9,790 nt of DNA from assembly GCA_023406965.1 (NCBI GenBank), contig JAEXTI010000524.1, forward strand, positions 1 to 9,790, read 5' to 3'. This DNA comes from Chloroflexota bacterium. GTDB taxonomy: Bacteria > Chloroflexota > Anaerolineae > Anaerolineales > Anaerolineaceae. The stretch's first letter is position 1. The number at the start of each line of letters is the position of its first letter. Positions 1-5,185 of the stretch are shown here, piece by piece. Both the position numbers and the translations under genes were made by a program. The notes beneath the pieces are model-generated. The model was not told where the DNA came from and did no database searches. It was given only the letters and a program-made list of their open reading frames with translations.

Positions 1-101
1 AAGCCGGCTGTGACGTGTACATGTCCAAGCCCATCAACATCCGCGAACTGTGGGCCCGAGTCGATGCGCTGCTCGAAACCAGCGGAAAGACCGACGCATG
101 A
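1..101 (+). CDS. Response regulator receiver domain, C-terminal end only (5' truncated by window edge)
   Basis: The open frame begins at base 3 (32 codons visible) and stops at TGA 99-101. The visible peptide reads AGCDVYMSKPINIRELWARV and on. This matches the end of a CheY-like receiver domain: the alpha4 exit (AGCD-Y), the conserved Lys-Pro that follows beta5 (SKP, codons 24-32), and the amphipathic alpha5 helix (RELWARVDALLE). In the family this lysine contacts the phosphorylated aspartate. The protein ends about eight residues after alpha5, so the receiver is the last domain, either as a stand-alone CheY-like protein or at the C-terminus of a hybrid kinase. The phospho-acceptor Asp and any output domain lie outside the window. 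Its stop codon overlaps the threonine synthase ATG, so the two are probably co-transcribed. Confidence 0.85.
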   Translation, partial: AGCDVYMSKPINIRELWARVDALLETSGKTDA

Positions 102-1306
102 CGGGCCCCGCCACAAAAGCTGAAGGGTCACAGTTTAGCTATTTAACGCACCTCAAATGTTCCGCCTGTCAGACTGTTTTTGACCCCCAGCGCATCCAAA
201 CCTACTGCCCCGACTGCCAGGCCCCCCTGGTTGCCTATTACGACCTCGAAAAGGCCCGCGCCGAGGTCGATCGCGATTACATCAGCCACAAACACGGCGG
301 CATGTGGCGCTGGCATGCCGTGCTGCCCGTCCAAAGTCCAGAACACGTCATCACCCTGGGCGAAGGCGACACTCCCCTGCTCCATCTCCCTCGCCTTGGG
401 GCTCAAAAAGGCTTTTCCAACCTGCTGATTAAAGACGAAAGCTTGAACCCCACGGGAAGTTTCAAAGCCCGCGGCTTGGCTGCTGCCATCTCCCGGGCTC
501 ACGAATTGGGCGTTGATAAGGTCGTCATCCCCACCGCCGGCAATGCCGGTGGTGCCATGGCTGCCTATGCCAGCCGCGGCGGAATGCAGTCGTACATATT
601 CATGCCGCGCGACACCCCCGTAGCCAATATAAAAGAGAGTCGCATTGCAGGCGCAACCGTCATCCTCATCCAGGGGTTGATCAGTGAAGCCGCCGGTATG
701 GCCGGTGAAAAGGCCCGCAACGAAGGCTGGTTCGATGTCTCCACCTTCAAAGAGCCCTATCGTGCCGAAGGCAAAAAGGTGATGGGCTATGAGATCGCCG
801 AGGCTATGAATTGGACTCTGCCCGACGTGATTCTGTACCCCACCGGCGGTGGAACCGGGCTGGTTGGCATCTGGAAAGCGATTCAGGAAATGGAAGCGAT
901 GGGCTGGCTGGAAACCAAATCCTACCCCCGCATGGTCGCCGTCCAGGCCGAAGGTTGCGCACCGGTGGTGCGTGCCGTCGATAACAATATGCCCTTCTGC
1001 GACTTCTTTGTGGGCGCCAAAACACACGCTTCAGGCCTGCGCGTGCCCAAAAGCTTCGCCGATCAATTGATTCTGCAGACCATCAAAGAAAGCAACGGCA
1101 CGGCCGTGGGCGTCAGCGAAGAAGCCATCACCGCTGCTCAGCTCGAACTGGCCTCCGTTGAAGGCTTGTTCGTGGCCCCCGAAGGCGCCGCCACCCTGGC
1201 CGGTCTGGAAATCCTCCGCCAGCGTGGACAGGTTCATCCCGATGAGCGCGTCCTGCTTCTCAACACCGGCACCGGCTTGAAGTACCTCGAGCAGCTCCCC
1301 GACTAA
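98..1306 (+). CDS. thrC: Threonine synthase, zinc-ribbon-bearing, PLP-dependent
   Basis: Converts O-phosphohomoserine to threonine and phosphate, the last step of threonine synthesis, in the cytoplasm with PLP. The protein is 402 residues from the ATG at 98. A Cys4 zinc ribbon sits at the N-terminus (CSAC at residues 21-24, CPDC at 37-40). The PLP Schiff-base lysine is in NPTGSFKARG (Lys123). The cofactor-ring loop is PTAGNAGG (145-152), the glycine-rich phosphate-binding loop is PTGGGTG (248-254), and the C-terminal NTGTGLKYL is typical of the family. I chose ATG 98 over an in-frame GTG at 50. ATG 98 overlaps the receiver stop as ATGA and has a weak GGAAAG upstream, whereas the 16 extra residues read from 50 are out-of-frame receiver sequence. 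Related PLP fold-II enzymes such as threonine dehydratase lack this N-terminal zinc ribbon. Confidence 0.95.
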   Translation: MTGPATKAEGSQFSYLTHLKCSACQTVFDPQRIQTYCPDCQAPLVAYYDLEKARAEVDRDYISHKHGGMWRWHAVLPVQSPEHVITLGEGDTPLLHLPRLGAQKGFSNLLIKDESLNPTGSFKARGLAAAISRAHELGVDKVVIPTAGNAGGAMAAYASRGGMQSYIFMPRDTPVANIKESRIAGATVILIQGLISEAAGMAGEKARNEGWFDVSTFKEPYRAEGKKVMGYEIAEAMNWTLPDVILYPTGGGTGLVGIWKAIQEMEAMGWLETKSYPRMVAVQAEGCAPVVRAVDNNMPFCDFFVGAKTHASGLRVPKSFADQLILQTIKESNGTAVGVSEEAITAAQLELASVEGLFVAPEGAATLAGLEILRQRGQVHPDERVLLLNTGTGLKYLEQLPD

Positions 1307-1314
1307 CCTCAATC

Positions 1315-1402
1315 GGTTTACAAAACCGCCTATTCTGCATAAAATGGTAGGTGGAGCAATCGAGTGCCCCCCGGCAGCAAGCAGCGACCAATCTTGTAAA
1401 CC
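1315..1402. repeat. 9-bp inverted repeat flanking the coaE promoter
   Basis: GGTTTACAA at 1315-1323 overlaps the -35 box and is matched by its exact reverse complement TTGTAAACC at 1394-1402, in the leader. The left copy also carries a small local palindrome (GGTTT-ACA-AAACC, 1315-1327). Only the right arm would be transcribed from the predicted start, so a DNA-level role, such as two opposed regulator sites, fits better than an RNA stem. A 9-bp match across this distance can also arise by chance. Confidence 0.35.
1317..1345 (+). promoter_or_regulatory. Sigma70-type promoter for coaE-cdaA-cdaR
   Basis: TTTACA (1317-1322) and TAAAAT (1340-1345) are separated by exactly 17 bases. Each hexamer matches consensus at 5 of 6 positions. 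Transcription should begin near 1352, giving a leader of about 108 bases before the coaE GTG. The -35 box starts only 11 bases after the thrC stop, and there is no terminator between them, so read-through from thrC is also possible. Assigned from sequence alone. Confidence 0.65.
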
Positions 1403-1459
1403 ACAGGCTGGGCAGATACTCGAACCTGTAAAGGGGCAACCAGGCAAAAAGGAGTAGGC

Positions 1460-2602
1460 GTGAGCAGCTGGCCAGGAAAATACGTCATCGGATTAACAGG
1501 AAACATCGGCACCGGGAAGAGTGTTGTGCGGCGCATGTTGGAACATTTAGGCGCCTACACCATCGATGCCGATTCGCTTACCCACCGGGTCATTGCCAAA
1601 GGCGCTCCTGGTTATCAAAAAGTGATCGACAGCTTCGGCAAGTGGATCCTGACTCCCGAGGGCGAGATTGACCGCGGCAAGGTGGCTCGCCTGGTTTTCA
1701 GCAACCCCGAAGCCCTCAAGCAGCTCGAATCGATCATCCATCCCTTTGTGCTTCAGGGCGTCGATTGGCTGATTAAACACGCCACGCAAAAAGTGGTCGT
1801 CGTCGAAGCCATCAAGCTGTTGGAAGCCAACATGCACAAATCCTGCGACAGCGTGTGGGTAGTCACTTCCTCCCCAGTTGTCCAATACAACCGCCTTCTG
1901 CACACCCGCAAGATGAGCGAGGCCGATGCGAAGGCCCGCATCACGTCACAACCGCCCCAGGATCAAAAAATCAAAGCCGCCAACGTGGTCATCCGTAACG
2001 ATACCAGCTTTGAAGACGCCTGGAAGCAGGTCGTCGCGGCCTACCAAAAAATTGGCATCGCCACCGAAGAACCCGCCTCCGTCAAAACCGTCGCCACCCA
2101 AAAAATTTCCCTCGGTGAAGTCAGCGTGATGCGCGGCAAACCCCGCGACTCTCAAGCCATTGCCGCGCTCATCAACCGCGTTCGCCCTTCCGCGACCAAA
2201 CTTGCCCACGATGACATCATGGCGGCTTTTGGCGAGAAGGCCTTCTTGCTGCTCAAGGTCGGTGAAAATCTGGGTGGTGTGTTGGGCTGGCAGGTGGAAA
2301 ACCTGGTCTCCCGCACCGTCGACATTCTCCTCATTCCCGAAATCCCCGCCAACCAGGTCCTGCCCCCCATGATGGAAGAAATGGAGCAGGCTTCGCGCAA
2401 CTTGCAGTGCGAGGCCTCTCTGGTTTTCGTCCCGGCTCCGCTGGCCAATGAGGCCTTGTGGAAGGGCATGGGCTACGAAAAACGCGCCCCCGATTCGCTG
2501 TCTGTCTCCGCCTGGCAGGAAGCCGCCCGCGAATCGATGACACCCAACACTGTTTTGTTCTTCAAGCAGTTGCGCCAGGATCGCATCCTCCGGCCCATCT
2601 AG
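1460..2602 (+). CDS. coaE: Dephospho-CoA kinase fused to a C-terminal GNAT-like domain
   Basis: The N-terminal half phosphorylates the 3'-hydroxyl of dephospho-CoA with ATP, the last step of CoA synthesis. It shows the P-loop GNIGTGKS (residues 14-21), the DAD motif (36-38), ESIIHP (90-95) and the lid and helix pattern RLLHTRKMSEADAKARITSQ (145-164), ending near residue 200. The usual PLLFE segment reads IKLLEAN here (118-124). CoaE proteins are normally about 200 residues; this one has 380. After a linker (201-218), residues 220-380 resemble a GNAT acyltransferase fold: VSVMRGKPRDSQAIAALINR, a GGVLGW beta-hairpin, VDILLIP, and a late LWKGMGYEKR like the GNAT 'GF-x' ending. The acetyl-CoA pyrophosphate loop (Q/R-x-x-G-x-G/A) is not visible after VDILLIP, so this domain may not be catalytic. 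The GTG start has AAAAAGGAG (1446-1454) five bases upstream. CoaE identity is firm; the GNAT call is moderate. Confidence 0.9.
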   Translation: MSSWPGKYVIGLTGNIGTGKSVVRRMLEHLGAYTIDADSLTHRVIAKGAPGYQKVIDSFGKWILTPEGEIDRGKVARLVFSNPEALKQLESIIHPFVLQGVDWLIKHATQKVVVVEAIKLLEANMHKSCDSVWVVTSSPVVQYNRLLHTRKMSEADAKARITSQPPQDQKIKAANVVIRNDTSFEDAWKQVVAAYQKIGIATEEPASVKTVATQKISLGEVSVMRGKPRDSQAIAALINRVRPSATKLAHDDIMAAFGEKAFLLLKVGENLGGVLGWQVENLVSRTVDILLIPEIPANQVLPPMMEEMEQASRNLQCEASLVFVPAPLANEALWKGMGYEKRAPDSLSVSAWQEAARESMTPNTVLFFKQLRQDRILRPI

Positions 2603-2626
2603 CTTATGTAGGGCTTACCAACTATT

Positions 2627-3502
2627 GTGACCAACCTGCTCAATGAATTGATTTTCCTCTTTCAACGGCTGACCTGGGTCAGTTTCCTTGACCTGGCCCT
2701 GGTGACGGTGGTTTTCTTCATTCTGCTGGTCCTGGTCCGCGACACCCAGGCTACCGTTTTATTCCGCGGTGTCATCCTGCTGGTCATTCTCATCAGCCTG
2801 TTCACCAGCCTCATAGACCTGCCCGCCTTCTCCTGGCTAATCAATACTACCCTTCCGGCCCTGCTACTGGCCATTCCGGTCATCTTTGCGCCAGAAATCC
2901 GCCGCGGCCTGGAACGCATTGGGCGCGCGGGCTCCAACCCGTTTGGCTTTCAACGCGTCCAAACGGGCAATATGGAAGCCACCATACAAGCCGTGGTGGT
3001 GGCCTGTTCGCGCCTGTCCAACCGCGAACACGGCGCTTTAATTGTCATGCAGCGCGGCGACAATCTGGAAGAATACATCACCACCGGCGTGCGGATGAAT
3101 GCCAAAGTCACTCCAGAGCTGCTCCTGCAAATTTTCTACCCGAACACCCCCCTGCACGATGGCGCGGTCATCATCACCGGTGACAAAATCGCCGCGGCAG
3201 CCTGCGTCATGCCTCTCTCCGCCAGCGGCATCCTCAATCGCACCCCCGACCGCCAAATGGGCCTGCGCCACCGCGCTGCCCTGGGCACGTCGGAGTCCAG
3301 CGACGCCGTGGCGGTGGTTGTCTCCGAAGAAACCGGAATGATCTCGGTCTCACACGGCGGGCGCATGATCCGCCGGCTAGATACCGACCGTCTGGAAAAC
3401 ATCCTCAACACCTTCTTCCAGACTCCCCCCACCAGCAGCGGGCTGGGCCGCCTGTTCGATTTTCTCTTCAAACGCCCCGATCGCAAGGACGGCCCTGGAT
3501 GA
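2627..3502 (+). CDS. cdaA: Membrane diadenylate cyclase CdaA (c-di-AMP synthase)
   Basis: Condenses two ATP into cyclic di-AMP at the inner face of the membrane. The 291-residue protein has three N-terminal membrane helices (about 20-37, 43-62 and 72-87), then a short coiled region and a DAC domain from about 115 to 245. Catalytic motifs are PLHDGAV (175-181, with DGA at 178-180) and RHR (214-216), followed by SEETGMISV. Length and layout match CdaA rather than DisA, which has a DNA-binding C-terminus. Two oddities: the conserved Thr of GTRHR is Leu here (GLRHR), and the loop between PLS and that motif is about four residues longer than I recall for the Bacillus protein. The GTG start at 2627 lies 24 bases after coaE with only a weak TAGGG (2609-2613) upstream. 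The gene overlaps cdaR by ATGA, so the two are translationally coupled. Confidence 0.94.
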   Translation: MTNLLNELIFLFQRLTWVSFLDLALVTVVFFILLVLVRDTQATVLFRGVILLVILISLFTSLIDLPAFSWLINTTLPALLLAIPVIFAPEIRRGLERIGRAGSNPFGFQRVQTGNMEATIQAVVVACSRLSNREHGALIVMQRGDNLEEYITTGVRMNAKVTPELLLQIFYPNTPLHDGAVIITGDKIAAAACVMPLSASGILNRTPDRQMGLRHRAALGTSESSDAVAVVVSEETGMISVSHGGRMIRRLDTDRLENILNTFFQTPPTSSGLGRLFDFLFKRPDRKDGPG

Positions 3503-4782
3503 ACCTCCTGCGCCAGTTCGTCAAGCTCGTCCCCACCTTCCTGCTCGCCCTGGCCTTGTCGGTCACGGTATGGATCTCTGCCGTCACCTCCACCGACCCC
3601 ACTGCCGAGCGGCAATACCCCCGCCAGGTGGAAATTGAATTCATCGGCCAGGATCCCTCTGTCATCCTCACCGCCGGGGGCTCGACGACGGTCAGCATGC
3701 GCCTCAGCGCTCCCACCTCCATTTGGGACCGGCTGACCAACGAGCGTAGCCTGGTGCGCGCCGTGGTGGACCTGTCTGGCCTGGAACCCGGCGAGTATGA
3801 GTTGCCCGTACAGGTACAAATCAACACTTCGCCGGTGCGCATCATTTCCTATACGCCCGCGAAGATCAACCTGACCATGGAGCGGCTGCAAAGCCTGCAA
3901 ATGCCGGTGCGCCTGGTTCGCCGGGGCGACCCTGCCATTGGCTATAAAACCGGCGACCCAACATTGGATGCCGCCGAAGCCTTGGTGAGCGGGCCTGCCT
4001 CTCTGGTACAGCAGGTCGCCGGGTTGCAGGTGGTGCTGGATGTGACCAAGGCTAACGACACCATCACCCGCTCGCTGGATATTCAGGCAGTGGATGCCAA
4101 CGGCTTGGCCCTCAACGGACTGACCCTCGAACCGTCCAAAGTGACCATCATCCAGCCCGTTATTCAAATGGGCGGCTACCGTAACGTGGTGGTCAAGGTG
4201 GTCACCACCGGTCTGGTCAGCGACGGCTATCGCCTGACCACCATCTCGGTTTCACCCGCCGCGGTCACGGTCTTTGCCAACGACCCTTCCCTGGTAGACA
4301 GCCTCCCCGGTTATGTAGAAACCAGCCCGGTCGACCTCACCGGCGCGCGTGATGATATCGACACGCGCCTGAACCTCAACCTCCCGGCAGGCATCTCGGT
4401 GGTGGGCGACCAGACCGTCAACGTGGTGGTGGGCATTGCCGCCATCGAAGGTAGCATCGCCCTCAACGATATGACCATTGAAGTAATCAACCTTGCCCCA
4501 GGGTTATCGGCAGAGCTCTCCCCCGAGACTCTCAACCTGATCCTCTCCGGCCCCTTACCGCTGCTGGATAACCTCGTTGCCGGCGACATCCGCGTGGTCA
4601 TCGACCTGGGCGGAGTCACCGCCGGGACGTATCAATTGGTGCCGCGCGTTGACCTGGCCATCTCAGAACTAAGAGTCCAATCGGTGCTGCCTTCCTCCAT
4701 CGAGGTGATTGTGAAAGAAGTGGGCACGCCCACACCCGCGCCCACGCCCACCCGCACCCCCCGCTCCACCCCCACCCGCTAA
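3499..4782 (+). CDS. cdaR: YbbR-domain protein, CdaA regulator CdaR
   Basis: A membrane-anchored extracytoplasmic protein. In Firmicutes the homologue binds CdaA and modulates c-di-AMP synthesis. It has 427 residues: one N-terminal membrane helix (about 11-29), then four YbbR-type beta domains at roughly 40-127, 135-220, 228-313 and 320-406. Each ends in a pattern such as ISYTPAKINLTME, LEPSKVTIIQP or LPSSIEVIVKE, and each carries a 'vDlsgl.pG.Y' strand (for example VVDLSGLEPGEYELPV and VIDLGGVTAGTYQLVP). The last 19 residues are a low-complexity Thr/Pro/Arg tail (TPTPAPTPTRTPRSTPTR). Such tails are common on secreted proteins of Chloroflexota and may reach into or bind the cell envelope. The ATG at 3499 overlaps the cdaA stop. 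It is the last gene of this unit; the usual partner glmM does not follow. Confidence 0.92.
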   Translation: MNLLRQFVKLVPTFLLALALSVTVWISAVTSTDPTAERQYPRQVEIEFIGQDPSVILTAGGSTTVSMRLSAPTSIWDRLTNERSLVRAVVDLSGLEPGEYELPVQVQINTSPVRIISYTPAKINLTMERLQSLQMPVRLVRRGDPAIGYKTGDPTLDAAEALVSGPASLVQQVAGLQVVLDVTKANDTITRSLDIQAVDANGLALNGLTLEPSKVTIIQPVIQMGGYRNVVVKVVTTGLVSDGYRLTTISVSPAAVTVFANDPSLVDSLPGYVETSPVDLTGARDDIDTRLNLNLPAGISVVGDQTVNVVVGIAAIEGSIALNDMTIEVINLAPGLSAELSPETLNLILSGPLPLLDNLVAGDIRVVIDLGGVTAGTYQLVPRVDLAISELRVQSVLPSSIEVIVKEVGTPTPAPTPTRTPRSTPTR

Positions 4783-4834
4783 ACATAGTCGCTGTGGCAC
4801 CGCCAGGGCCCGCCACCCCCATCTCTGCACACGC

Positions 4835-4862
4835 AAACCCTAATTCCGAACCCGCAGGGTTT
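4835..4862. repeat. Imperfect palindrome in the cdaR-der spacer
   Basis: AAACCCT (4835-4841) and AGGGTTT (4856-4862) are exact inverted copies around a 14-base loop, with two further pairs beyond one mismatch. It lies 52 bases after the cdaR stop and has no T-run, so it is not a classic intrinsic terminator. It is the first of a series of hairpins in this spacer. Confidence 0.5.
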
Positions 4863-4897
4863 CCGCGAACTGAGCAAGGGACTTTAGTCCCGCGCGG
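4863..4897. repeat. REP-like palindrome with GGGACTTTAGTCCC core
   Basis: CCGCG (4863-4867) pairs with CGCGG (4893-4897) around an inner stem GGGACT/AGTCCC (4878-4883 and 4886-4891). The form is an outer GC clamp, an asymmetric internal loop and a tight inner hairpin. It resembles the short dispersed palindromes (REP-like) found in many large GC-rich genomes, but only one copy is visible here. A weak T-run (4908-4912) lies about 10 bases downstream, so partial transcription termination for cdaR is possible. Confidence 0.5.
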
Positions 4898-4964
4898 CCT
4901 TGGATACTTTTTCCACACCCACCTTCACACGATGATTCGCAAAGTGTCTTGCCCATTTCCGGTG

Positions 4965-5007
4965 TTAGGGGTATAGGCAGTCGCGCAGCGACTGCCTATA
5001 CCCCTAA
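4965..5007. repeat. Perfect 20-bp hairpin with 3-base loop
   Basis: Arms 4965-4984 and 4988-5007 are exact reverse complements around the loop GCA (4985-4987). The stem starts TTAGGGGTATAGG and is closed at the loop by GTCGC/GCGAC. The following bases (GAAATTGTT) are not a T-run, so despite its strength this does not look like a standard intrinsic terminator. It could still act as an mRNA 3'-end stabiliser for cdaR, or as the core of the surrounding element. Confidence 0.8.
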
Positions 5008-5017
5008 GAAATTGTTC

Positions 5018-5056
5018 CCCCCTCCCGACGATGGTTTGCGCATCGTCGGGAGGGGG
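5018..5056. repeat. 16-bp perfect hairpin with 7-base loop
   Basis: Arms 5018-5033 and 5041-5056 are exact inverted copies (CCCCCTCCCGACGATG and its complement) around loop GTTTGCG. It sits ten bases after the 20-bp hairpin. The right arm and its flank (GCGCATCGTCGGGAGGGGGTGG, written as two parts: 5038-5049 and 5050-5059) are echoed imperfectly at 5061-5079 (GCGCAGCGACGGGGGTGGG), suggesting decay of an internal duplication. There is no T-run after it. Confidence 0.75.
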
Positions 5057-5167
5057 TGGCGCGCAGCGACGGGGGTGGGTTCTTCACGCCAACGCAGGAC
5101 AGTTGGCAGTACTTTGCGAATAGCCCTACCCACCTTCAACCCCGCCATGTCATTGAAGCCCTTTTCA

Positions 5168-5176
5168 TGGTATAAA
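5168..5176 (+). promoter_or_regulatory. Extended -10 promoter for der
   Basis: TGG-TATAAA (5168-5176) fits an extended -10 element (TGn plus TATAAT with one mismatch). No good -35 lies 17 bases upstream, which extended -10 promoters can tolerate. The expected start of transcription is near 5183, only about three bases before the der ATG at 5186. No Shine-Dalgarno sequence precedes that ATG, so a leaderless or nearly leaderless mRNA is implied. Confidence 0.45.
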
Positions 5177-5185
5177 TGACTCCTT

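Larger units (their letters stand above)
4917..5138. repeat. Nested repeat element: direct repeats outside, inverted repeats inside, hairpin core
   Basis: An 11-bp direct repeat ACCCACCTTCA lies at 4917-4927 and 5128-5138. Just inside it, ATTCGCAAAGT (4935-4945) is matched by its reverse complement ACTTTGCGAAT (5111-5121). The enclosed 165 bases carry a perfect 20-bp hairpin (4965-5007), a 16-bp hairpin (5018-5056), a 6-bp GCCAAC/GTTGGC hairpin (5088-5107), and an 11-bp repeat CGCGCAGCGAC at 4982-4992 and 5060-5070. No protein is encoded. It could be a small non-autonomous mobile element (MITE-like, with the direct repeats as target duplications) or a folded RNA closed by the inverted repeats. 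The sequence alone does not decide. Confidence 0.5.

Noticed and set aside
50..97. GTG at 50 as the start of thrC
   Set aside because: The 16 extra residues are out-of-frame receiver sequence, and ATG 98 gives the usual length and an ATGA coupling.
143..1027. 294-residue open frame on the - strand inside thrC
   Set aside because: It mirrors the thrC coding frame, shows no recognisable motif, and lies opposite a complete threonine synthase.
3136..4167. 343-residue open frame on the - strand across cdaA/cdaR
   Set aside because: It lies wholly opposite two well-supported genes, is rich in Gly/Arg/His/Gln as expected from a complement of GC-rich codons, has no family resemblance and no ribosome site.
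4965..5056. The paired hairpins as a CRISPR array or tRNA
   Set aside because: The two stems differ in sequence, there are no regularly spaced direct repeats with unique spacers, and no cloverleaf can be drawn.
4794..5179. Two small + strand open frames in the cdaR-der spacer
   Set aside because: They run through the palindromes and repeats, resemble no protein and lack ribosome sites.
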